Of a DNA stretch of 64,000 nt, positions 41,136 to 50,175 are shown piece by piece. The stretch is from Ornatilinea sp. Lineage in GTDB: Bacteria; Chloroflexota; Anaerolineae; Anaerolineales; Anaerolineaceae. The DNA lies in contig JAHDQE010000080.1 in assembly GCA_018433975.1 (NCBI GenBank), positions 1-64,000 of the forward strand. The letters run 5' to 3'. The stretch's first letter is position 1; every line of letters begins with the position of its first letter. Made by a program: the position numbers and the translations under genes. Under the pieces are notes generated by a model. That model was not told the DNA's origin and made no database searches. It saw only the letters and a program-made list of their open reading frames with translations.

Positions 41136-42467
41136 TTAATCCGTCGAGTTATTATAGAACCAGTTATAAGCGTAATATCCAATTCCACTATCCAATCGGA
41201 TTGCAATCTGATAGTTCCCGTAAAGAGATCCGGGAATATCATAAGTCACTTCAAACGAGCCTCCCGATCCTGAATTGGTGGTCTCCACAACAACCCCACT
41301 CACACCGGCCGTGCCATACTGACCCATCGTAACTGTGAAATCCATATCTTCGGGGAAATTGTTAGTTTTGATAGTCACCTGGTCATCCTGAACTACGCTC
41401 ACGATGTTGAAAGTAGGAATGCCGGTATATCCGGAGGAAGATGTCGAGCCGGTAGTACTGTTGTTATAGAACCAGTTGTAAGCAAAATACACATCACTTG
41501 TGCTTTCCAACCGGATCGCGATGCGGTAATCCCCTTTAAGATCATCGGGAATATCAAATGTCTTTTCAAACGATCCGCCCGAACCGGAATTGATGGTCTT
41601 TATCTCAATGCCATCAATGCCTTGCGTTCCGTATTCTCCCATCAAAACCTTGAAGTCCATATCTTCCGGAAAGTTATTGGTTTTAATGGTAACCGTTTCA
41701 TCCTCTTCCACGCTCAAAATTTTAAAGGTAGGAATACCGGTATATCCGGAAGAAGAGGAACTGCTGCTGCTAGTGTTATTATAAAACCAGTTATAAGCGT
41801 AATAGATGCCCCCTTCCAGCCGGATCGCGATGCGGTAATCTCCTTTAAGACCATCGGGAATATCAAATGTCTTTTCAAACGACCCACCGGAGCCGGAGTT
41901 AATGGTTGCTACCTCTTCGCCGCCAACCCCTTCTGTTCCATACGCGCCCATCCGAACAGTAAAATCAATGTCCTCCGGGAAGTTGGACGTTTTTATCGTG
42001 ACCGTATCATCTTCCACCACACTGACAATGCTGAAGGTGGGAATACCGGTGTACCCGGAAGAAGAGGAACTGCTGTCGGTGTTGTTGTAGAACCAGTTAT
42101 AGCTGTAATATCCCACGCCGCTGTCCAATCGGATAGCAATGCGATAATCCCCTACCAGACTATCTGGAATATCAAAAGTTTTTTCGAAAGAACCACCGGA
42201 GCCGGAGTTAATTGTGGCAACTTCCACACCACCTATACCCAGTGTCCCAAATTCTCCCATGGTCACTTTGAAGTCCAGATCTGCGGGGAAGTTATACGTC
42301 CTGATGGTTACCGTATCATCTTCCACCACACTGACAATACTGAAAGTAGGTATTACTGAGGCCTGAACCGGTTTCACACCCGGCAGCACCATCACGGTCA
42401 CCAAGACCAGAGCTGCCAGGACCTGAAAGGCCTTTAGCATCCATTTAGAGTTTAAAGTTCCAGCCAT
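41136..42467 (-). CDS. Secreted protein with four about 92-residue repeats
   Basis: A 443-residue protein with a strong AGGAGGG ribosome site. An N-terminal hydrophobic segment (about residues 12-36) ending 'VQAS' looks like a signal peptide. Four near-identical domains follow at residues 39-130, 142-232, 245-336 and 349-441. Each begins 'IPTF.I.SV' and ends 'YNWFYNN'. They are joined by Ser-rich 'SSSSGYTG' linkers. Each repeat is strand-rich, with 'NSGSGGSFE.T.DIP' and '(Y/N)..IAIRL' segments. It looks like an exported surface protein built of Ig-like or similar beta domains. The function is not known to me. A hairpin at 41065-41099 follows it. Confidence 0.85.
   Translation of the reverse strand: MAGTLNSKWMLKAFQVLAALVLVTVMVLPGVKPVQASVIPTFSIVSVVEDDTVTIRTYNFPADLDFKVTMGEFGTLGIGGVEVATINSGSGGSFEKTFDIPDSLVGDYRIAIRLDSGVGYYSYNWFYNNTDSSSSSSGYTGIPTFSIVSVVEDDTVTIKTSNFPEDIDFTVRMGAYGTEGVGGEEVATINSGSGGSFEKTFDIPDGLKGDYRIAIRLEGGIYYAYNWFYNNTSSSSSSSSGYTGIPTFKILSVEEDETVTIKTNNFPEDMDFKVLMGEYGTQGIDGIEIKTINSGSGGSFEKTFDIPDDLKGDYRIAIRLESTSDVYFAYNWFYNNSTTGSTSSSGYTGIPTFNIVSVVQDDQVTIKTNNFPEDMDFTVTMGQYGTAGVSGVVVETTNSGSGGSFEVTYDIPGSLYGNYQIAIRLDSGIGYYAYNWFYNNSTD
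41145..42353 (-). repeat. Four tandem coding repeats (about 276 bp each)
   Basis: The four repeat units lie at 42078-42353, 41772-42044, 41460-41735 and 41145-41423. They are separated by 33-36 bp of Ser/Gly codons. The encoded units differ at many positions but share the same framework, including 'NSGSGGSFE' and 'IAIRL'. Confidence 0.88.
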
Positions 42468-42622
42468 TTTGCACCCTCCTGTGCGCGTCCAAGTTCAAAT
42501 GCTATGATATCAGTATAGCGCAATTTTATTTTAACAATACGCCCATGATCCAGTAAACAAAGTGTTTTTTAACATTTTACAACAGCAGCGCAAGAAATAA
42601 AAGCCTTATTAAAAACTCATTG

Positions 42623-43846
42623 TTATCTTTTGATCTTTGGCGCAAGCCAGAACGCCCGGTCGTCTTTGGAAGAATCGTCATAGTTTTCAACTCTCAGGAT
42701 GAATTCCACTTTTTCTCCTTCCAGACTGCTCAAATCGACATTGATCCGGGTGTAATCACCATCGTAAACTTCATCCCAGCTTCCTAAATTTTGGATGGTT
42801 CCCCCATCCACACGATAGTTGAGAACAAAGGTCACGTCACATTTAGGGCTTTCATCCAGACAACCCACTATCGCTGTAAAGTGGTCATTCGCCTTGATCT
42901 TAATCGCCGGATAACGTCCGGCAATCCTCCCACCAGACCCGCTGTTAGGAATTGTGATCAGAGTAGGTTCGTCATCCTGATATCCGCCCTCTAGCTTAGG
43001 GGCAGAAGTGCGCGTCACGGAGCCGTCGTCAAAATTATCCACTGCTCCCGGACAGGGTAAAGAACCATCTTCGTTGCGCCAGGAAGCGTCGCAATAAGTC
43101 GAAGCAAAGTCCAACGGATTATCCGGATCCCAAACGTTATCTTCATCGACTGCTTCAATTTGAACCCAGAAAGATTTGCTTGCATTCGAACCCAAGCCAA
43201 AAAGGGCGTTATTTGCATTTCTCAACTTCCAATAACCTGTATATTCCCCTTTTTCATCCGGAGCTTTCAGACTTACAGAAATATCAATAGTCTCCCCCGG
43301 GCGGACAGTTTCCCCAATAGAGACCGCTGTCGGGCCGCTCATCGCATCGCCGCTCACAAACACAAGATCATAATCTGTGGTCCAGGTACAACTGCCGATA
43401 TTCTGCAACCGCCAGGTTTTAACGAAGCTATCCGACAAATTAAACTCCGTACCATCCGGCACAGTAACATCTTTGACAAATCCCGCCCAATCGCAAGGCA
43501 CCGGAACCGGTGTTTTGGTAGGCGGCACAGCTGTAGCAGTTGGTGGAGAAGAAGTGGGTGTATTGGTTGGAATACTGGTCTCCGTTTGTGTCGCAGTCGC
43601 TGTCGGCAATTGAGCAGTCTCCGTGGAAGAAACTGCTGTAGCCGTATTCTCATCCCCAACAACATTTGTCAATTGGGCGACCAAAGTTTCAAAAACCGAT
43701 TCCGTCTGGTGCACTTCAACTGTCTGAGCAGCCGCGGTTTGAACCAGATCCATATTATCTGCGGGCGGAGCACCGAAATCACATCCGCTGGCAATCATGG
43801 TGATTGACGTCATAAAACAAATGAGGAATAACCTCTTAATCTTCAT
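42623..43846 (-). CDS. NBR1-Ig-like domain lipoprotein
   Basis: A 407-residue predicted lipoprotein (lipobox 'ASGC') with AAAGGAG upstream. After a long Thr/Pro/Ala linker, residues about 120-232 match the NBR1 Ig-like domain seen in many Chloroflexota lipoproteins: 'DGTEFNLSDSFVKTWRLQNIGSCTW', 'RPGETIDISV' and 'G.Y.GYWKLRN'. The C-terminal part (about 300-405) is a strand-rich domain of unknown type with 'GGRIAGRYPAIKI'. It may bind surface glycans or proteins. A solitary gene; no partner is visible. Confidence 0.82.
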   Translation of the reverse strand: MKIKRLFLICFMTSITMIASGCDFGAPPADNMDLVQTAAAQTVEVHQTESVFETLVAQLTNVVGDENTATAVSSTETAQLPTATATQTETSIPTNTPTSSPPTATAVPPTKTPVPVPCDWAGFVKDVTVPDGTEFNLSDSFVKTWRLQNIGSCTWTTDYDLVFVSGDAMSGPTAVSIGETVRPGETIDISVSLKAPDEKGEYTGYWKLRNANNALFGLGSNASKSFWVQIEAVDEDNVWDPDNPLDFASTYCDASWRNEDGSLPCPGAVDNFDDGSVTRTSAPKLEGGYQDDEPTLITIPNSGSGGRIAGRYPAIKIKANDHFTAIVGCLDESPKCDVTFVLNYRVDGGTIQNLGSWDEVYDGDYTRINVDLSSLEGEKVEFILRVENYDDSSKDDRAFWLAPKIKR

Positions 43847-44122
43847 CTTGGGTAGTCTCCTTTCAACCCTAATGACGATATTTCAATAGATAAAGTTCCA
43901 GTTTAGCCAACACAATTAAAAAAATTGCTTTCAAAGAAGATTTACACCAGCCATTCATTCATACTCTAACGCTTATTTTCAGAATAATCAACAACCACTT
44001 GGATGGTTTATAATTCGGATAGCCGGACTCACGTCTATATGCGCCAACAAGTTCATTAACCCGCACAATTTCCCATAACTTCAGATAATTGAAACTAAAA
44101 CGATTTTCCGGAGGGTTACAGA

Positions 44123-45463
44123 ATGGCAAAAGATACCCCTAAAAGTTTTAAAAATGCAGTGATTTATGAAATCTACGTCAGAAATCATGGCCCCAACGGG
44201 ACATTTTCAGATGTCCAAGCCGATCTTGAACGGATCCGTTCCATGGGGGTAGATATCATCTGGTTAATGCCCATCCATCCTATCGGGAAACTGAACAAAA
44301 AAGGCTCTCTGGGATGCCCTTATTCCATTTCAGACTATCGAGAAGTCAATCCGGAATATGGCACCAAAGCCGACTTCAAAGCTCTGATTGAACAGGCTCA
44401 TCAGCTTGGCCTGAAAGCTATGATAGATGTGGTTTACAACCATACTGCGCATGATTCTGTACTGGTCAACCAGCATCCGGAGTGGTTCCATCAAGATGAA
44501 AACGGGAAACCTGTCACAACCGTTCCGGATTGGAGCGATGTCATTGACCTCAAACACCCAAACCCAAACCTTAGCAATTATCTCATAGAAACCCTTCAGC
44601 AATGGACGACTTTCGGCGTGGATGGATTCCGGTGTGATGTAGCCTCGCTGCTGCCCCTTTCTTTCTGGGAAACAGCCCGAAAAGCCATAGCTGAGGTTAA
44701 ACCCGATGTGATCTGGTTAGCAGAATCCGTGCATGCTTCCTTTGTTGAAAACCGGCGAATGAACGGTCTTTCTGCACTTTCGGACGGAGAAATCTACCAG
44801 GCTTTTGACCTCACCTATGATTATGATATCTGGCCAATCTGGCAGGCAGTCGTGAAAGAAAAGGCTCCCACCAGCCGCTATCTGGAAATGCTTCGTTTTC
44901 AAAACAGCATTTACCCGGAGAACTTCATCAAAATGCGGTGTGTCGAGAACCACGACCAACCCCGCATCATGCGCTTTGCCCCCGGCATTCCCCAGGCTAT
45001 GGCCTGGACCGCATTTTCAGCGTTCAACAAAGGTGCTTTCCTGATCTATGCCGGGCAAGAATCGGGAGAAACACACCGGCCTTCCTTGTTTGATATCGAT
45101 AAAGTAACCTGGGGAAATTATCCCTACCAGAATTTTTTAACAAAGTTGGCCCAATTGAAAAAGCATCCGGCATTAATGAACGGTAAGTTTTTCATGATTA
45201 ATGAGGGCGAACCTGCCATCCAGGCAGTCTGGCAGGCCCCCGGAACCAGCTTGTTAGGGGTATTCAACACCCAACACCAGGCAGGAGATATATCCGTTCC
45301 CCTGTGGGACGGAACTTATGCCGATATCCTCTCAGACCATCCAGTAGTGATCAAAAATGGGAGCACCTCTCTGCCGGAGAGTGCGATGATTTTAGAAGGT
45401 CCCCTTTCACGCTCCCCTGAGCTGTTCTTCTCCAGCTTGCTGGATACACATTATGAATCTTAA
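44123..45463 (+). CDS. GH13 alpha-amylase-family glycosidase
   Basis: A 446-residue intracellular enzyme (no signal peptide) with all four GH13 motifs: 'DVVYNHT', 'GFRCDVAS' (nucleophile Asp), 'WLAESVH' (acid/base Glu) and 'ENHDQPR' (transition-state Asp). The C-terminal part (about 370-446) is the usual beta-domain. GH13 acts on alpha-glucans; the exact activity cannot be fixed by eye. GGAGGG lies 10 bases before the ATG at 44123. Together with glycogen phosphorylase at 55281-57458 it points to a glycogen or maltodextrin route. Confidence 0.9.
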   Translation: MAKDTPKSFKNAVIYEIYVRNHGPNGTFSDVQADLERIRSMGVDIIWLMPIHPIGKLNKKGSLGCPYSISDYREVNPEYGTKADFKALIEQAHQLGLKAMIDVVYNHTAHDSVLVNQHPEWFHQDENGKPVTTVPDWSDVIDLKHPNPNLSNYLIETLQQWTTFGVDGFRCDVASLLPLSFWETARKAIAEVKPDVIWLAESVHASFVENRRMNGLSALSDGEIYQAFDLTYDYDIWPIWQAVVKEKAPTSRYLEMLRFQNSIYPENFIKMRCVENHDQPRIMRFAPGIPQAMAWTAFSAFNKGAFLIYAGQESGETHRPSLFDIDKVTWGNYPYQNFLTKLAQLKKHPALMNGKFFMINEGEPAIQAVWQAPGTSLLGVFNTQHQAGDISVPLWDGTYADILSDHPVVIKNGSTSLPESAMILEGPLSRSPELFFSSLLDTHYES

Positions 45464-45489
45464 GTTGTAACTTTTGAGTTGAATTATGG

Positions 45490-45521
45490 ACAATCCCTGT
45501 GCTTCATACAACAGGGATTGT
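45490..45521. terminator. Hairpin between convergent genes
   Basis: ACAATCCCTGT (45490-45500) pairs with 45511-45521 over 11 bp around a 10-base loop. The T tails are weak, so it may be a bidirectional terminator or a mRNA-protecting stem between convergent genes. Confidence 0.6.
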
Positions 45522-45524
45522 GGT

Positions 45525-46214
45525 TTATATTTGGAGCGAGTTTCCCAAATCCGGTGGGAAACCATCATCCAGTTGGTGGGTCAGGGCCAATAGGACGCGC
45601 TTTCGTGATACGTCCACTTCTTCTTTCACCAATTGTTCTGCCTTATCAGCATCCCGCTCTTTCAATGCTCCCGCCAACGCAATATGAGACGTACGCATTT
45701 CTTCAGCGCTATCCTTCAAATCCAGACCAAGATAAAAAATCCGGGTTAACCCATCCAGCACAGTGGAAATGGTATCCATAAGCCGCTGGTTCCCAGAGAT
45801 TTCAGCAATTTTTCGATGAAACTTCGCGTTCTCATCTAAAAAACGGGAATAGCTGCGCCGTTCACCATACACATAGCTAAAATCTGCGTTTTCTTCCAAT
45901 TGGTCCAGGTCATGTTGATTTCCCCGCAGCGCTGCCAGCCGGGCGGCTGCAGATTCAAGAATAGAGCGAAGTTCATAAATTTCTCGAACATCCGAAAAGG
46001 TTATCGGTGCAACAGTATATCCAAAACGGGGAATCGGGGTGACAAATCCTTCCTGTGACAATCGCTGCATGGCCTCCCGGATAGGCGTCATTCCGATCCC
46101 ATATTTCTCCACCAGAGAAGGTTGTGCAATTTGTACGCCCGGCTTAAGCGAACAGGTAATAATATCCGCTTTGATGAGTTCATATGCCTGTTCAGAAAGA
46201 GATTTTTTTACCAT
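45525..46214 (-). CDS. GntR-family (FCD type) transcriptional regulator
   Basis: A 229-residue regulator. The N-terminal winged helix has 'SLVEKYGIGMTPIREAMQRLSQEGFV', and the C-terminal all-helical FCD domain shows 'ELRSILESAAARLAA' and the metal/ligand His and Asp residues ('FHRKIAEISGN', 'SHIALAGAL'). FCD domains bind small carboxylates or amino acids. It is divergent from the cysteine desulfidase gene, with a palindrome inside that gene's promoter, so it probably controls cysteine breakdown and perhaps itself. Confidence 0.9.
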   Translation of the reverse strand: MVKKSLSEQAYELIKADIITCSLKPGVQIAQPSLVEKYGIGMTPIREAMQRLSQEGFVTPIPRFGYTVAPITFSDVREIYELRSILESAAARLAALRGNQHDLDQLEENADFSYVYGERRSYSRFLDENAKFHRKIAEISGNQRLMDTISTVLDGLTRIFYLGLDLKDSAEEMRTSHIALAGALKERDADKAEQLVKEEVDVSRKRVLLALTHQLDDGFPPDLGNSLQI

Positions 46215-46288
46215 TGCACCTACTCCCGGCCTCTTTTCAAGTCCCTATGAGTAGATTTTACCAGAAGATTTTCAAATCTTAAAAACGC

Positions 46289-46317
46289 TTGACATCTTGA
46301 TATATTAGTAATATATT
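46289..46317 (+). promoter_or_regulatory. Promoter with embedded operator for the desulfidase gene
   Basis: TTGACA (46289-46294) and TATATT (46312-46317) have a 17-base spacer. The 17-base palindrome ATATATTA-G-TAATATAT (46300-46316) fills most of the spacer and overlaps the -10 box. A repressor bound there, presumably the divergent GntR protein, would block RNA polymerase. Confidence 0.72.
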
Positions 46318-46354
46318 ACAAACACGTCAAAATCCTAATGATGGAAGAATTTCT

Positions 46355-47641
46355 ATGAACACTGAAACTATCCTGAATATCCTGAACAAAGAAATTGAGC
46401 AGGCAACCGGCTGCACGGAAATTGGAAGCATCGCTTTAGCAGCTTCCCGGGCAGCTATGGAACTGGGTTCCCAACCGGAAAAAGTTGAAGTGGTGGTCAG
46501 CACCAATTTCTATAAAAATGCCGCCAATGTCGGTGTGCCGGGGACCTCGCTTCGCGGCATCAAAATCTCTGCAGCTTTGGGCTGTCTGCTGCCCAGAACC
46601 AATCCGGGATTGGATGTGCTGAATGATATTGACGATGAATTGATCCTCCAGGCCCAAAACTATGTTTCTGAAGGCAGGATAACCGTTTCTGTTGAAACGG
46701 ACACCGATCCGGTATACGTAAAGGTTAACACATCCAACCTCACAGAAAAAACCAGCGTGGAAATCCTTCATGAACATTCTTTCATCGCACAGGTTACAAA
46801 AAACGGCAATATTCGGGTTTCCAATTCCTTCACCGAGAACAATGAAAAAAATCCAGAAAACATCTTGGAGCAATACAGCCTTCGGGACCTGATCGGTTTC
46901 GTCCGTACAATGGATCCTTCAGACCTGAACTTCCTGGTGGCAGCGGCCAAAATCAACTATGAAGCCGCCCTTCTGGGGTTGGAAAATTCTTCCATGCGTT
47001 TTGGCCCCGCTTTACGCAAGATGCCCAACAATCTTCCTGTCCCCTTCACAATTATTCACGAGGTTCAAACTTTAACCGGTGCTGCCAGCGAAGCAAGAAT
47101 GAAGGGCCTGAAAGTTCCCATTATGACCATCACAGGGAGTGGGAATCACGGAATCACCAATTTCTTGGGAACCTATGTTTTTGCCAAACAACTGGGCGCA
47201 GATGAGGAGACTCTGGCACGCGCATTGGCAATTTCATCAATGGTCACTGTGTATATCAAAGGATTTACTTCCCGGTTAACCGCTTATTGCGGCTGTGCAA
47301 TCGCACCAGCCGCAGGAATTGCTGCAGCAGGCGTTTATCTGCTCGGTGGAGAATTTGAAGATATGCTTCACGCCATGCAGTCCGTGATAGGCACTTTTTC
47401 AGGAATGTTATGTGATGGCGCCAAAGAATCCTGCTCCTATAAAGTCTCCACAGTGGCCGGCTCGGCCGCTCAATTCGCACAGTTGGCGATGGATGGAGCC
47501 TATCTTTCCTCTGGGAATGGCATTCTCGGTCAGACCATTGAAGAGAGCTTCATGAACCTTGGCCTTTTAAATGATCCGGGAATGAAAGAAACCGAGAAAC
47601 TTGTCATTCAAATGATTGAAAAAAATTTACAGTCTTCTTAA
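46355..47641 (+). CDS. cyuA: L-cysteine desulfidase / L-serine dehydratase-like iron-sulfur enzyme (CyuA/YhaM family)
   Basis: A 428-residue protein of the UPF0597 family. It has 'ATGCTEIG' near the N-terminus, 'YCGCAIAPAAGI' near residue 310 and 'MLCDGAKESCSYKV' near 350, which supply the Cys residues of the presumed 4Fe-4S cluster. Family members break L-cysteine into pyruvate, ammonia and sulfide in anaerobes. The divergent FCD regulator and an operator in the promoter suggest induction by the substrate. Length is normal. Confidence 0.87.
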   Translation: MNTETILNILNKEIEQATGCTEIGSIALAASRAAMELGSQPEKVEVVVSTNFYKNAANVGVPGTSLRGIKISAALGCLLPRTNPGLDVLNDIDDELILQAQNYVSEGRITVSVETDTDPVYVKVNTSNLTEKTSVEILHEHSFIAQVTKNGNIRVSNSFTENNEKNPENILEQYSLRDLIGFVRTMDPSDLNFLVAAAKINYEAALLGLENSSMRFGPALRKMPNNLPVPFTIIHEVQTLTGAASEARMKGLKVPIMTITGSGNHGITNFLGTYVFAKQLGADEETLARALAISSMVTVYIKGFTSRLTAYCGCAIAPAAGIAAAGVYLLGGEFEDMLHAMQSVIGTFSGMLCDGAKESCSYKVSTVAGSAAQFAQLAMDGAYLSSGNGILGQTIEESFMNLGLLNDPGMKETEKLVIQMIEKNLQSS

Positions 47642-47660
47642 ACTTTTAACGCTGCCGGGA

Positions 47661-49538
47661 TTAGAATTTCTGGAATTCGCCTTCGACCGTATCACCTTTT
47701 GAAGGATCACTTTTTTCTTCATCAGAATCATTCGAATCTATCCGCACGGTTTCCTGTGTCACGCGAGAGACCAATTGATTCAGTTTTTCAATTTGATCCC
47801 TCAAGCCAGATAGATCATTCCCTTCCATCCACTTCTTCACATCTTCAATCTTATCCCCAACCTCTGACCACAATGTTGAAGAAGTTTTTATACTGCGTTC
47901 CTGAAACATCTTTTCAGCCTGATAAATCGCGGTATCCGCAAGGTTTTTCACCTCCACCAATTTCCGCCGCTGTTCATCTTCCGTCCGATGCTGCTCGGCC
48001 TCCTGAATCAACCGATCAATATCCTGCAAAGTCAGATTCGTAGAAGCTGTTATGGTCACTTTTTGCTCGCGCTGTGTCACCTGGTCCCGCGCGACAACAT
48101 GAAGAATACCGTTTGCATCAATATCAAACGTGACTTCAATCTGGGGCATTCCTCTCAAAGCAAGCGGAATACCATCCAGTCGAAAACGCCCCATACTAAC
48201 ATTATCGGCAGCCATTGGACGTTCTCCTTGAAGGACGTGAATGTCCACCGCGGATTGATTATCTTCAGCAGTTGAAAATATCTGTGATTTTCGCACAGGA
48301 ATGGTTGTATTCCGCTCAATCAACGGAGTCATGACGCCGCCAATGGTCTCAAGACCCAGAGAAAGCGGGGTGACATCAAGCAATAAAACATCCTGTACTT
48401 CTCCCGACAGAACTCCGGCTTGAATGGCAGCTCCAACCGAAACAACTTCATCGGGATTGACACTTTTATTGGGTTCTTTTCCGGTTAATTGCTGGACCAG
48501 CCTCTGCACAACCGGCATCCGGGTTGCGCCACCCACCAGCACGATCTCGTCAATTTCGGGCAGAGTCAAACCGGTATCCTTCAGAACTGCATTAAAAGGC
48601 CTTTTCAATTGCTCTACAAGCTTTGCAGACATTTCTTCAAAGCGAGAACGGCTTAACCTCATTTGAAGATGTTTCGGCCCGCTGATATCCGCAGTAATAT
48701 AGGGCAGATTGATTTCAGTCTCCATCACATTGGATAGTTCAATTTTCGCTTTCTCAGCCGCTTCCCGCAGCCGTTGTAGCGCCTGGCGGTCTTTCCGAAG
48801 ATCAAGGCCTTGCTCCTTCGAAAAATTCTCGACAGCCCATTGGACAATGATTTCATCCCAATCATCCCCTCCCAGATGCGTATCACCGCTGGTCGCTTTA
48901 ACTTCAAAAATGCCCTCTCCTACTTCCAGAATGCTGACATCAAAAGTTCCCCCTCCCAGATCAAAGACCAGGATTTTCTCATCCTTCTTGCTGTCTAGAC
49001 CATACGCAAGAGCTGAAGCCGTCGGCTCATTAATGATCCGAAGGACATCCAATCCTGCAATTTTCCCCGCGTCTTTGGTTGCCTGACGCTGGCTGTCATT
49101 GAAATATGCGGGAACTGTAATCACCGCTTGTGTAACTGGCTCGCCCAGGTAAGCCTCTGCGTCTGTTTTTAGCTTTGCCAGGATCATTGCCGAGATTTCC
49201 TGGGGAGTATAAACCCGTTTTTTAGATGGAATATCCACCCTGGCATCACCGGACCAGCTTGGAATTACCGTATAAGAAACGATCTTACGTTCCTGTTCCA
49301 CTTCGTTATAACGACGTCCCATAAACCGTTTTATAGAGTAGACAGTATTATCCGGATTAACAACCGCCTGACGCTTGGCAGGAAAACCAATCAGCCGTTC
49401 CCCATTTTTGTTAAACGCAACCACGGATGGACACAGATGGGAACCTTCAGCAGTAGGAATTACAATGGGATCACCGCCTTCCATAACAGAGACCACACTG
49501 TTAGTGGTTCCCAAATCGATACCAATAATTTTTCCCAT
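47661..49538 (-). CDS. dnaK: Molecular chaperone DnaK (Hsp70)
   Basis: A 625-residue Hsp70. It has the ATPase domain with 'IGIDLGTTNS', 'NEPTASALAYG', 'VFDLGGGTFDVS' and 'VGGATRMP', the substrate-binding domain with 'DVTPLSLG' and a helical lid. The ATG at 49538 is preferred over an upstream in-frame TTG. It gives the usual N-terminus and lies about 10 bases after GGAGG. No grpE, dnaJ or hrcA is adjacent, and I see no CIRCE operator upstream. It may be an extra paralogue or a dispersed main copy. Confidence 0.95.
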   Translation of the reverse strand: MGKIIGIDLGTTNSVVSVMEGGDPIVIPTAEGSHLCPSVVAFNKNGERLIGFPAKRQAVVNPDNTVYSIKRFMGRRYNEVEQERKIVSYTVIPSWSGDARVDIPSKKRVYTPQEISAMILAKLKTDAEAYLGEPVTQAVITVPAYFNDSQRQATKDAGKIAGLDVLRIINEPTASALAYGLDSKKDEKILVFDLGGGTFDVSILEVGEGIFEVKATSGDTHLGGDDWDEIIVQWAVENFSKEQGLDLRKDRQALQRLREAAEKAKIELSNVMETEINLPYITADISGPKHLQMRLSRSRFEEMSAKLVEQLKRPFNAVLKDTGLTLPEIDEIVLVGGATRMPVVQRLVQQLTGKEPNKSVNPDEVVSVGAAIQAGVLSGEVQDVLLLDVTPLSLGLETIGGVMTPLIERNTTIPVRKSQIFSTAEDNQSAVDIHVLQGERPMAADNVSMGRFRLDGIPLALRGMPQIEVTFDIDANGILHVVARDQVTQREQKVTITASTNLTLQDIDRLIQEAEQHRTEDEQRRKLVEVKNLADTAIYQAEKMFQERSIKTSSTLWSEVGDKIEDVKKWMEGNDLSGLRDQIEKLNQLVSRVTQETVRIDSNDSDEEKSDPSKGDTVEGEFQKF

Positions 49539-49544
49539 GAGCAA

Positions 49545-50175
49545 TTTTCCTCCGTGTTAATCCTTTACCTCTCCTTCTTATCATAGAATTCTTTTACAAG
49601 AAAACCATTAACGTCTTATAGGAAGTGCATATATTCCTCACTTCGCGCCAGGTTTCTCTCTCCAACTGGGGACGTTTCCTGCGTTAAAAATTTATTTCAT
49701 TAATAAAACCAAAAATAAATCTATCGAAGGCAGCTCGTCTAGATGAATTGTTCTTGGCAGGTTAAGTTTCTTATCATGGCATGAGTCTAAATATACTTAT
49801 TATTGGCGTAATTATTGCCACCTCCAGAAAATGAGGCAAACTGCCGGCATGGAGGAGAAAATCGGGCTGGCTCACGTGCTTGCAGGTGATCCAGAATTTT
49901 TAATATCCTTTCCAGATGAGTCAGTGGCTTGTCTTCAGGGCATCTTCTATGCAAGGAATATCCAAGATATCCAATCATATTTCTTTGACCGTTTCCAAAA
50001 GTAAAGCAAACGCACCCAGAGGGTGGATGATAGCTCTTGAACAGCCTCAGTTCCCCTTAGATTAGCTATTCCTTGGTTAGGTTTTGGGGAAAAATGAGCG
50101 CCGGATTGCAGCCGGAAGTAGTATCTGCCATTGGGGTAGGCAACTATTTTCCTCATCATTTCTCTCACATAGTCC
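49545..50175. other. Gene-poor stretch between dnaK and ABC operon
   Basis: About 630 bases without a convincing gene. The dnaK-proximal part should hold its promoter, but no clear boxes were found. An inverted repeat GAAGTG-N11-CACTTC (49622-49644) could be an operator. The distal half (49787-50175) carries two overlapping minus-strand frames of 63 and 90 residues. They look partly protein-like ('HLERILKILDHLQAREPARFSP' and 'WVRLLYFWKRS') but lie in different frames and lack ribosome sites. They may be remains of a broken gene such as a transposase; I cannot identify it. Confidence 0.45.
49622..49644 (-). promoter_or_regulatory. Inverted repeat upstream of dnaK, candidate operator
   Basis: GAAGTG and CACTTC are spaced by 11 bases, about 85-105 bases upstream of the dnaK start. 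The arms differ from CIRCE. The match is short and could be chance. Confidence 0.3.

Noticed and set aside
41622..42359. 245-residue plus-strand ORF
   Set aside because: It is antisense to the repeat protein; its apparent internal repeats merely mirror the coding repeats on the other strand.
43847..44122. Promoter for the GH13 gene
   Set aside because: A TATAAT-like box occurs near 44010, but no acceptable -35 box at the right spacing was found, so it is not listed.
49545..49800. CIRCE element (HrcA operator) for dnaK
   Set aside because: No TTAGCACTC-N9-GAGTGCTAA or close variant was found.
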